In this document: piece after piece, positions 1 to 7,765 of the stretch
How positions within the stretch are numbered: position 1 is the first letter of the stretch
Layout of the letters: the number at the start of each line of letters is the position of its first letter
NCBI GenBank assembly: GCA_026706455.1
Contig: JAPOYS010000115.1
Location: 1 to 64,000, forward strand
DNA from: Chloroflexota bacterium
GTDB taxonomy: Bacteria > Chloroflexota > Anaerolineae > Aggregatilineales > Phototrophicaceae
Reading direction: 5' to 3'
DNA: 64,000 nt
Made by a program: the position numbers and the translations under genes
Notes under the pieces: model-generated
Databases searched by the model: none
Told to the model about the DNA's origin: nothing
Seen by the model: only the letters and a program-made list of their open reading frames with translations

Positions 1-83
1 ACCCTTACTCTACAAACAGTAACAGCACAAGCAAAAACTGTCAAGATGCAAAATCCCGCGATGAGTAAAGAACCAAGGATGAA

Positions 84-1250
84 CTACGAGGGACTCGGAA
101 CCAATTCCTCGCTCACCTCGTTAACGGGCGCCGCTTCCGCCGCTTCCTTTTCCTTAGGAACATCGCCCAGAACATCCTTGACGTACATCTCATCGACTAG
201 AACGGCGACGCAAGCGCTGAGCGGCACAGCCAGCATCAAGCCAAGAAATCCGAAGAAGAAGCCAAAGATGATCTGCCCAAGCAAGATCAAGATCGCCGGC
301 ATATTCATGCGTTCGCTGGCCAATACCGGGCTGACGACTTGGCTCTGGAGAAACGACACGCCATAAATGACGACCACCACCCATATCACATTGTCAGGCG
401 CTTCCACGATTGCCACCGCCACGGAAGGCACCAAAGCGACCACGGGACCGAAGTTGGGGATAAACGACAGCAGCCCCGCCAAAACCCCCAATGCAAACCA
501 CTCGCGAATGCCCAACAGCGCCAGCCCAATACCCGTCAACAGCGCCACAACGATCATCGAGACGCCGGTAACGCTTAGCCAGGCGCGCAAGGTGCTGTCA
601 AGTCGCTGCAGGATTGTGAGCATGCGCGCACGATACCATCTGGGCGTCAGCTTGATGATGCCATTAACATACAAGTCCGGTTCAGCTAGCAGGTACATGC
701 TCAAGAAAAAGATGATCAGCGCGCTTAAGATGGTATTTGCGACGCCCCCGACTACTGGCAGCACCGTCCCGCCAAGCCGCCCAAGCGCATCGGTAAGCTG
801 TGAGACAATCTGACCGATCACGTCATCGGATGGCTGGCTGCCTTCTGCAGCCGGCAAGAGAACCTCGAAAAAGCCTTCGAGGAATTCGAATTGCGCGACA
901 AGCGTTTCGCGGGTGACGGTTGCGCGCAGCTCGTCTATACCCTGCTGAACACGCTCCCCTAAAGCGCTTGATTGAGCGCCGATTGTGCTTAGAATGGGCA
1001 CGCCAAGTACGCCAATAATGACAAAAAAACCGAATACGCTTACGACAATGGCGAGGAAGCGGCTCAGCTTGAAGCGGCGGACAAGCAAGCGCACCGGCAT
1101 CGTGAAGAGAATTACCAGAATCACCGCCGCAAATGTCAACATCAAAGTGCCGCGAATCTGCCAGACGAATACCAGACCCAGACCGATGAGTATGGTCGCC
1201 ACAACATTCCGCAAGCCAATGTTGACTGAACGCGATCCTCTTAGGCTCAT
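84..1250 (-). CDS. AI-2E family transporter (PerM-like membrane protein)
   Basis: A polytopic membrane protein of 388 residues. Paired hydrophobic helices lie in the first 90 residues, then a soluble stretch, then about five helices. The family signature is visible as SFIPNFGP and, near the C-terminus, a Gly-rich helix ending LMLAVPLSA. Members of the family export autoinducer-2 or act as ion-coupled exporters; the substrate here cannot be read from sequence. I chose the ATG at 1250 because GGAGGAGG lies just upstream of it; an upstream in-frame start at 1349 would add a Cys-rich stretch unlike the family. It is divergent from the oxidoreductase at 1450 and has a charged Glu/Ala-rich tail. 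Confidence 0.85.
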   Translation of the reverse strand: MSLRGSRSVNIGLRNVVATILIGLGLVFVWQIRGTLMLTFAAVILVILFTMPVRLLVRRFKLSRFLAIVVSVFGFFVIIGVLGVPILSTIGAQSSALGERVQQGIDELRATVTRETLVAQFEFLEGFFEVLLPAAEGSQPSDDVIGQIVSQLTDALGRLGGTVLPVVGGVANTILSALIIFFLSMYLLAEPDLYVNGIIKLTPRWYRARMLTILQRLDSTLRAWLSVTGVSMIVVALLTGIGLALLGIREWFALGVLAGLLSFIPNFGPVVALVPSVAVAIVEAPDNVIWVVVVIYGVSFLQSQVVSPVLASERMNMPAILILLGQIIFGFFFGFLGLMLAVPLSACVAVLVDEMYVKDVLGDVPKEKEAAEAAPVNEVSEELVPSPS

Positions 1251-1449
1251 TGCCTCCTCCGCGCCAAACGGTCGACTCTTGTCTGTTTGATCGCCGCAGG
1301 CCAGACCATGCGCCCAGCAAGCGCAATCATTTTCGCACGATTGTAGCATCTATAACACGCGAAGGCGAATCAAGTTGTGCTCTCGCCAGGCGAGCGTTTG
1401 CGGGATAGAATGATCGCGCAGGCGCCGAATTACGAACACAGGTGATTGC

Positions 1450-2469
1450 TTGAAATTCGACGTCACAATCTTGGTCGACGACTTGAACAACGCGGTTCCC
1501 TTGGCGAGCGCGGTGGAAGACTTCGGCTTTGATGGCTTATGGGTAGCGGAAACCGCTCACAATCCCTTTCTGCCGCTGTCGCATGCCGCGCTGTGCACGG
1601 ACCGAATCACATTAGGCACGGCGATCGCAGTCGCCTTTCCCCGGAGTCCGATGATTATGGCGCAAACGGCCTGGGACCTGGCGGCGCTTGCGCCGGGTCG
1701 ATTCGTCCTGGGATTAGGCACACAGATCAAGCCGCATGTTACAAAACGCTTCAGCGCCAAGTGGAGCAAGCCAATCAAGCAATTACGCGAGTACATTGAG
1801 GCGCTGCGGGCGATCTGGCGCAGCTTCCAGACGGGCGATGATCTCAACTACGACGGCGACTACTACCGATTGTCGAATCTGGCGCCAGTTTACAGGCCTG
1901 AGCCTTTGCCAGAGGCGCGGATTCCAATCTATATCGCGGGCGTGAACACGGGCTTGGCGCGCCTCGCCGGCGAAACCTGCGACGGTTTCCACGTCCATTC
2001 CTTTCATACGCCGCGCTATTTGCGCGACGTGCTAATGCCCGCATTTCAAGCCGGACGCGCGAGCAGCGATTTCAGCGAGGCGCTGTCCCTGTCCTGCGCA
2101 GTTTTTGTCGTCACGGGCACGGACGCTGAAGCGTTCGACGAAAGCAAGCGGATGACAAAATCGCAGATCGCCTTCTATGCCAGCACCCCCAGTTACAGCA
2201 GAGTGCTGGAGCTCCACGGCTGGGCCGAGCTAGTCCCGCGACTGAATTCATTGTTGAGGCGAAATCGCTGGCATGAAATGCACACGCTCATCAGCGACGA
2301 AATGCTCGACGAGTTTGCGCTTGTCGCCCCGCCGGAGGAACTGCCCTACATGCTGCGCGAGCGCTACGCGGGGCTATTGGATCGCGCCGGCTACTATCTT
2401 CCCTTTGAACTGGACGACCGCAAGAAACGCGTCGTTTGGCAGCATGCGGCGGAAGCGATAACAAGCTGA
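1450..2469 (+). CDS. LLM-class F420-dependent oxidoreductase
   Basis: A 339-residue luciferase-like monooxygenase (TIM-barrel) of the F420-using subgroup. The N-terminus reads through the family pattern GFDGLWVAETAHNPF, and GRFVLGLGTQIKPH is the phosphate-binding/substrate region. It resembles the group annotated as probable F420-dependent oxidoreductases (MSMEG_2256 type); the substrate is unknown. It starts at TTG behind AGGTGA. The stop overlaps the next gene's ATG (TGATG), so translation is probably coupled. A paralogue lies at 3214. F420 use is inferred from family resemblance only. Confidence 0.85.
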   Translation: MKFDVTILVDDLNNAVPLASAVEDFGFDGLWVAETAHNPFLPLSHAALCTDRITLGTAIAVAFPRSPMIMAQTAWDLAALAPGRFVLGLGTQIKPHVTKRFSAKWSKPIKQLREYIEALRAIWRSFQTGDDLNYDGDYYRLSNLAPVYRPEPLPEARIPIYIAGVNTGLARLAGETCDGFHVHSFHTPRYLRDVLMPAFQAGRASSDFSEALSLSCAVFVVTGTDAEAFDESKRMTKSQIAFYASTPSYSRVLELHGWAELVPRLNSLLRRNRWHEMHTLISDEMLDEFALVAPPEELPYMLRERYAGLLDRAGYYLPFELDDRKKRVVWQHAAEAITS

Positions 2470-3188
2470 TGCCAGTAATTGATCTTCAGGGTCATGTTAT
2501 CACATACCGCCTGCGCCGCAGCAATCGCGCAAGGCGAATTAGCATCCGGTGCGTGCCGCAAAGTGGATTCGAAATCGTCTATCCAAGGGAGAAGACGAAG
2601 TCGGATGCAATGGCTTTCTTTCAACAGAAGCAGGCTTGGGTGTTGAAGACTTGGATCGAAGCGCAGGCTAAGAACATGATGGCAATGCGCGAACAGCGTT
2701 ATGTTGATGGCGCGGAATTGCTATATTTCGGAGACAAAATTATCCTCCAGCTGCGCGCGGATGGCGAAGCAGCCAGATATTCCTTGCGCGATAATCGTCT
2801 TGAGATTGTGTTGCCGCTAGAATTGCAGGCCGATCAGAACCTGCTCCGCAATATCATAGAAGAATTTTACCGGCAGCAAGCGAAAGCCTACCTGCCGCGG
2901 CGGCTTCATGAATTGGCGGCGCGGCATGGATTCCAATACAAAAAGCTGCGCATCAAGAATCAGAAGACGCGCTGGGGAAGCTGCTCGGCCCAGCGGAATA
3001 TCAATCTCAATCTGCGGCTGATGATGGCGCCCGCTGAGGCGATTGATTACATCATCATTCACGAACTCTGCCACTTGCGCGAAATGAATCACAACCGGGC
3101 GTTTTGGGCGCTGGTGGAATCATATTGCCCGCAATACCACCATTGGGATCGCTGGTTCAAGCAGCACGGCGCCAGCCTGATTTTGTAG
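2469..3188 (+). CDS. YgjP-like (DUF45/M48-type) metal-dependent hydrolase
   Basis: A 239-residue protein with a zincin-type motif, IIIHELCHLREMNH, followed by a conserved Trp and the PQYHHWDRWF C-terminal pattern of the YgjP/WLM group. The two His of HELCH and the downstream His of MNH are the expected zinc ligands. Members are thought to act as metallopeptidases or accessory proteins near restriction or repair genes; the substrate is unknown. The start at 2469 overlaps the previous stop as TGATG; a start at 2436 is possible but would lengthen the overlap. It sits between two F420-type oxidoreductases in what looks like one transcript. Confidence 0.8.
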   Translation: MPVIDLQGHVITYRLRRSNRARRISIRCVPQSGFEIVYPREKTKSDAMAFFQQKQAWVLKTWIEAQAKNMMAMREQRYVDGAELLYFGDKIILQLRADGEAARYSLRDNRLEIVLPLELQADQNLLRNIIEEFYRQQAKAYLPRRLHELAARHGFQYKKLRIKNQKTRWGSCSAQRNINLNLRLMMAPAEAIDYIIIHELCHLREMNHNRAFWALVESYCPQYHHWDRWFKQHGASLIL

Positions 3189-3213
3189 AAAGATCCAGCG
3201 GGATGCCGCCATC

Positions 3214-4227
3214 ATGAAACTGGATGTCATCATCAGGCGCTCCGGCGATCTGCGTCACGATGTGGAACAGATTATCGTTGCCGAGCAACTCGGATTTGAC
3301 GGCGCCTGGGTAACCGAAACCGCTTACAATCCCTTCTTCGCCTTGACCGTAGCCGCCAAAGCGACCGCCAAAATCATGTTGGGAACCATTTGCGCGCATG
3401 CCTTTCCCCGCAGCCCGATGGTCACCGCCCAGATCGCCTGGGATCTGGCTCGACAAAGCGAGGGACGATTCGCGCTCGGCCTCGGATTTGGCGCGCCGGC
3501 AAGCCTGGTTTCGCAGTCGAGCGGCGAATTGGATGATGCGGCGGGACGCATGCGCGAGTATGTTGAGAGCCTGCGCGCCATCTGGGATACATTTCAGACG
3601 GACGCCCGGCTTCGCTATCGCGGCGCATATTATCAGTTTCGTTTGATGGCGCCATTTTTCAACCCGGGTCCCATTTCTCATCCGGCGATACCCGTATATT
3701 TGGCGAGCGCCGCTCCAAGCATGTTTCAGCTGGCGGGGGCGCGCTTCAATGGCTTGCACGCGCCGCTGTTTCATACGCCGTCCTATCTGCGCGCAGTTGT
3801 GCTGCCGGCTCTGGCCGCCGGCGCGCCGCCCGATGATCGCTCGCGAAACACGATGACGTTAATTGTTCCGGCGCTAATCGTCAGCGGCAAGACCCGTGAT
3901 GAGATGCGACAAAGCGAGGCTGCGGCCAGAGCGCGGCTCGCGCGGCGCGGCAGCGAACCGGCGTTTCGCCAAGTTATGCGCCACCATGGCTGGGAGAGGC
4001 GGGCTGCAGCGCTCCGGCAGCTGGCGAGCGCAAACAGTCAACACGAGCCGCATGATCTGATAAGCGACGAGATGCTGAGAGAATTCGCCATCGTCGCCGC
4101 AGCAGGAGATGCATACCGGTCAATAATCGAACGCTACGATGGATTGGCCGATCGGGTGTGCCTCGAATGGGATGCTGAGAAGCGCGAGCTATTTGAAACC
4201 ATCGCCGCCAGCCGCCGAGCTGAGTGA
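3214..4227 (+). CDS. LLM-class F420-dependent oxidoreductase, second paralogue
   Basis: A 337-residue paralogue of the protein at 1450 with the same order of motifs: GFDGAWVTETAYNPFF, AFPRSPMVTAQIAWDLA and GRFALGLGFGAPASL. It starts 25 bases after the YgjP-like gene and is probably cotranscribed with it. The pair likely arose by duplication around the hydrolase gene, or by its insertion. The reaction is hydride transfer with reduced F420 on an unknown substrate, inferred from family only. Confidence 0.83.
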   Translation: MKLDVIIRRSGDLRHDVEQIIVAEQLGFDGAWVTETAYNPFFALTVAAKATAKIMLGTICAHAFPRSPMVTAQIAWDLARQSEGRFALGLGFGAPASLVSQSSGELDDAAGRMREYVESLRAIWDTFQTDARLRYRGAYYQFRLMAPFFNPGPISHPAIPVYLASAAPSMFQLAGARFNGLHAPLFHTPSYLRAVVLPALAAGAPPDDRSRNTMTLIVPALIVSGKTRDEMRQSEAAARARLARRGSEPAFRQVMRHHGWERRAAALRQLASANSQHEPHDLISDEMLREFAIVAAAGDAYRSIIERYDGLADRVCLEWDAEKRELFETIAASRRAE

Positions 4228-4237
4228 GGCGCCGGCT

Positions 4238-4771
4238 TCAGCGATAGAGCGCCGGCATTGGCTCTTCAATAACGTCGTATATGCGGAAGCCGCGCTTCTG
4301 ATAATTGGCGAGCGCATGGGGCCCGTCAAGATTGCAGGTGTGCACCCAGACGCGCTTAGCCCCCATTTTCCAGGCGCGGTCAACGCCATAACTCAGAAGA
4401 TACTTTCCCAAGCCCCGGCCCATATAGGCACGACGCAAGCCAAAATACGCGATCTCAACCGAGCCGTCCTCTTGGCGACTCAACTCTACGTAACCGCCGG
4501 GCGAACCGCGGTCGTACATGACGTGCACTTCCGTATTTGGCGACGCCAGGATTCGCCGCAATTCACCCTCGGCCATGAGCAGCCGATCGCGCCAAGCCCA
4601 TTCATCGCCTATGGATTGATAGAGAAACAAGTAAAAGCCGAGATCAACCGTCTCCATTTCGACGATTTCGATGTCTGAAGCGCGCGTATAAGACGGCGCA
4701 AAATCTTCGCGACTTGTCATTGCCAGGTAAGTTGTGACTAGCGTGTCCGCTTTGCTCGCCGCGAGAACCAT
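4238..4771 (-). CDS. GNAT family N-acetyltransferase
   Basis: A 177-residue acetyltransferase. The acetyl-CoA pyrophosphate-binding loop appears as LRRAYMGRGLGKYLL and the later strand as VWVHTCNLDGPHALANY, followed by the usual YQKRGFRI motif. The acceptor substrate is unknown. The gene converges on the oxidoreductase at 3214 with only 10 bases between stops. An alternative ATG 17 codons downstream is possible. Confidence 0.8.
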   Translation of the reverse strand: MVLAASKADTLVTTYLAMTSREDFAPSYTRASDIEIVEMETVDLGFYLFLYQSIGDEWAWRDRLLMAEGELRRILASPNTEVHVMYDRGSPGGYVELSRQEDGSVEIAYFGLRRAYMGRGLGKYLLSYGVDRAWKMGAKRVWVHTCNLDGPHALANYQKRGFRIYDVIEEPMPALYR

Positions 4772-4997
4772 ACGCCGCCGCCCCTAGCTGGTTGTACCGA
4801 TGACCATGCTGCACATAGCATAGCCAAACGATGGGCGAGAGCTTATAGCACAATCGCACAAAAAATGTTTAGCCGTCTTAATCATTTTCGCTAACCTGAA
4901 TCCGCTTGAAAGGCGCCAGGGCAAGGGCGAACAACCTGTCTTGTGTCGAGCGCGCTCGCTCGCTACCATCAGACGCTGAACAAGCGACCGAGTTGCA

Positions 4998-5618
4998 GTG
5001 ATGCCAATCCTCAACCGAGCCCGTAGAGCCATCGGCAAACGCTGGTACGCGCTGAAGCCAACGGACAGGCTAATTGAGTTAGTCGCCGATCAGCGCAATA
5101 GCGAGAGCGCCGCTGTATTGATTGAGGCGCTCAAGGAACGGCGCGCGCATCAGGACGGCAGCCTTGATCATTTGGACTGGTCACTGGTGAGATTGAACGG
5201 CGCGCTGCTCTCCTCTTGTCGGCTGAAGAACGCGCGCTTTTCCGGCGCGCAACTGAGGGGCGCCTATTTCGGCTACTCGGACGCATGCTCAGCGGACTTC
5301 TCGGGCTCCGATTTGCGCGAGGCGAACCTGCGTGAGGCGCGGCTGACCGATGCCGTCTTCGATGGCGCCGATCTGCGATTCGCCAATTTCGCGCGCGCGA
5401 TGCTGCGAGGCAGTTCCTTCGTGGGGGCGAATATGGCCAACGCCAACCTCTGGGGCGCGGATCTGCGCGGAGCGAATCTGACGAATGCTTCGATGGCCGG
5501 GTGCGAGGTCTTCAATGTCGCGCTTGACGCCGCGACCATACTGCCCGATGGCAAGGCAGGCGCGGATGCAAGCCGCTTGCGCCAATTCATACGAGCGAAG
5601 CCTTCCGTCCGGGATTAG
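4998..5618 (+). CDS. Pentapeptide-repeat protein
   Basis: A 206-residue protein whose central part, about residues 70 to 175, is a run of A(D/N)LXX-type pentapeptides (for example SDLREANLREARL and GADLRGANLTNAS). This predicts a right-handed quadrilateral beta helix. The first 65 residues are charged and not repeated. No signal peptide or membrane segment is seen, so it is likely cytosolic. Functions in the family range from DNA mimicry to scaffolding; nothing here decides. The stop codon overlaps the -35 of the etf promoter. Confidence 0.82.
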   Translation: MMPILNRARRAIGKRWYALKPTDRLIELVADQRNSESAAVLIEALKERRAHQDGSLDHLDWSLVRLNGALLSSCRLKNARFSGAQLRGAYFGYSDACSADFSGSDLREANLREARLTDAVFDGADLRFANFARAMLRGSSFVGANMANANLWGADLRGANLTNASMAGCEVFNVALDAATILPDGKAGADASRLRQFIRAKPSVRD

Positions 5619-5643
5619 GCAAAATGATGATTCCATGTATAAT
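5615..5643 (+). promoter_or_regulatory. Probable sigma-70 promoter for etfBA
   Basis: TTAGGC at 5615-5620 and a perfect TATAAT at 5638-5643 are separated by 17 bases. The -35 overlaps the stop codon of the pentapeptide-repeat gene, and etfB begins about 130 bases downstream, leaving a long leader in which I see no clear structure. Confidence 0.5.
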
Positions 5644-5773
5644 AGCGCGCGTGTAATCCGCGGGCGCGGTTAGGCGCCGCAATGGTCGCGGAAGCCAGCA
5701 GTTCTGCGAAACCTGACTTGGCATAGCGATGCGCGCGTTTGTGAGCGGCTGAGAATACTGGAGATGACCTGCG

Positions 5774-6556
5774 GTGCATGCAGTGACTTTTACACGGAGC
5801 ACGCCGGATACAGCCGCCCGGGTTTGGGTGGATGAGGACGGCGCGGTCACTTGGGGAGACGTAGCCACAGTCGTCAATCCTTGGGACGAATACTCGCTCG
5901 AAGAGACGATCGCGCAGTCCAAGAGCGGCGGCGGCGAATCAACGGTCATCGCGATCGGCTCGGCGCTGCACAACGACGCCCTGAAGCACAGCCTGGCGAT
6001 GGGCATCGACAAAGCCTTGCGTCTCGAAGAAGCCGGCGCGGACATGAAAGACAGCCTGGTTTGGTCGGCTATGGCGGCCGGCGCCATACGCAAGCTCGGC
6101 GATGTCGATCTGATCATCTTCGGCAAGGAGAGCGTCGATGTCGGCACGGACCAGCACGCCTATCAATTGGCGCGGCGCTTGGGCTGGACGATGCTGAGCT
6201 ACGTATCCCGCATTGTTTATGCCGACTATTCTGAGCGGAGGATCCAGGTGGAAAGGGCGGTCGAACAGGGCAAGCAGACAGTGAGCGCCGCTTTGCCCGC
6301 CGTCATCTCCGTTTTGAAAGAGATCAATGAGCCGCGCTATCCCAACTTTCTTGGAATACGCAGAGCAGCCAAAGCCGAAATACCGGTCTGGTCGGCAGCC
6401 GACATGAATGTGGCGCTGCCCAGAGCGGGGACGACGGCTTTGCGATTTCTTAATCCGCCCGCGCGTGAAATCAGCACGGAGATCCTTGCCGGCGCGGACG
6501 TCAATGCGACAGCCTCGGCTTTGGCGCAGCGCCTGTTCGAGGAGAAGGTGCTGTGA
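5774..6556 (+). CDS. etfB: Electron transfer flavoprotein beta subunit
   Basis: A 260-residue ETF beta/FixA-type subunit. The N-terminal strand and the PDTAARVWV pattern match the family, as do NPWDEYSLEETIAQ and the AMP/FAD-binding segment with FGKESVDVGTDQHAYQLA. With EtfA it forms a heterodimer that carries electrons from acyl-CoA and related dehydrogenases to the membrane quinone pool. It starts at GTG with GGAGATGACC upstream. It overlaps etfA by four bases (GTGA), so the subunits are translationally coupled. No ETF:quinone oxidoreductase is in the window. Confidence 0.92.
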   Translation: MHAVTFTRSTPDTAARVWVDEDGAVTWGDVATVVNPWDEYSLEETIAQSKSGGGESTVIAIGSALHNDALKHSLAMGIDKALRLEEAGADMKDSLVWSAMAAGAIRKLGDVDLIIFGKESVDVGTDQHAYQLARRLGWTMLSYVSRIVYADYSERRIQVERAVEQGKQTVSAALPAVISVLKEINEPRYPNFLGIRRAAKAEIPVWSAADMNVALPRAGTTALRFLNPPAREISTEILAGADVNATASALAQRLFEEKVL

Positions 6557-7587
6557 GCGTATTCGCGTGGATCGAGACGGCCGCGGGAGAGGCTGTCTCC
6601 AGCAGTTGGGAAGCGCTGTCCGCCGCCGCGATTCTCGCCAAGAGCCTTGACACTGATACGGCAGCCATCGTTTTCGGCGCGAACTGTGACGCGCTGGCCC
6701 GCCGCGCGAGCCAACTTGGCGCCACTAGAGTGATTGCATGTCCCGATGAAGCCCTCGCCGAAGACCGCCTCGATGCTTACTCCGCTCTCTTGAGCCAACT
6801 GGTAGAGAAACATGAACCCGAGGCTGTTGTCTCCGCGGCGACCAATCGGGGACGGGAGCTGCTAGCGAGCGCGGCCGCCGATTCTGAAAGCGGTCTCATA
6901 TCGGAAGTGATCGATCTGCGAGTTGAACACGGGTCTATTATCGGCACGCGCCCCGCTTATGCCGGCAAGGTCTTGATGGAGATGACGTCCAATTCGGCCA
7001 CTACTTTTGTCACCGTCCGCGGACGCTCGTTTGCCGCGCCGACGCCACGAGCCGCTGCCAAGCCAGAAATCGAGAGGGTAAAAGCTGATGGCATTCCAAA
7101 AGACCCGCCTGTCAAGATCGACGACTTCGTTGCCGAGCTGGGCCAGGTCAATCTCGCCGACGCGGCCATCATCGTGAGCGGCGGCCGGGGCATGGCCAAT
7201 AATCCGCAGGCCGCTCCCGCGGGCCTCAGTGGAAACGACGCCAGCATTTGGAAAGCCAAGCATGGCTTCGCAAATACGCTACGGCCGCTGGCGGAGGTTC
7301 TGGGCGCGGCGATTGGCGCCAGTCGCGCCGCGGTGGACGCCGGCTACATTCCCTACAAGCATCAAGTTGGGCAGACGGGCAAGACGGTAAATCCGGATCT
7401 GTACATTGCCTGCGGCATAAGCGGCGCTATCCAGCACCAAGCGGGCATGCGCGGCAGCAAGATTATCGTCGCTATCAATAAAGACGCGGAAGCGCCCATC
7501 TTCAAGCTGGCGCGTTACGGCATCGTTGGCGACTTGTACGAAGTCGTGCCGGCGCTGACCCAAGCGCTGGAAGAGAAGCTGCGCTGA
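6553..7587 (+). CDS. etfA: Electron transfer flavoprotein alpha subunit
   Basis: A 344-residue ETF alpha subunit. The C-terminal FAD-binding domain is clear: [19 protein letters not shown], then [14 protein letters not shown] and [18 protein letters not shown]. The N-terminal domain is the weaker conserved ETF fold. It is translationally coupled to etfB (GTGA overlap) and ends the operon; a 178-base gap follows before the Mrp operon. Confidence 0.93.
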   Translation: MSVFAWIETAAGEAVSSSWEALSAAAILAKSLDTDTAAIVFGANCDALARRASQLGATRVIACPDEALAEDRLDAYSALLSQLVEKHEPEAVVSAATNRGRELLASAAADSESGLISEVIDLRVEHGSIIGTRPAYAGKVLMEMTSNSATTFVTVRGRSFAAPTPRAAAKPEIERVKADGIPKDPPVKIDDFVAELGQVNLADAAIIVSGGRGMANNPQAAPAGLSGNDASIWKAKHGFANTLRPLAEVLGAAIGASRAAVDAGYIPYKHQVGQTGKTVNPDLYIACGISGAIQHQAGMRGSKIIVAINKDAEAPIFKLARYGIVGDLYEVVPALTQALEEKLR

Positions 7588-7765
7588 CCGGACCAGCGGC
7601 AAGATTGCGCTTGTCTCAAATCTACAGGTTCGAATCGGCCCGGGATATGCGATTTGACCATTTGAATCTCGACCTTAGACGATAGCCTAGCTGCATGTTG
7701 ACGCTCGAAGTTGTTGCGATTTGTGACCAGCGGTCTGCGCCGGAAATGACAGATATCATGACATC

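Noticed and set aside
7625..7645. A GGTTCGAATC string resembling a tRNA T-loop
   Set aside because: The flanking bases do not form a T stem and no acceptor or anticodon arm can be drawn.
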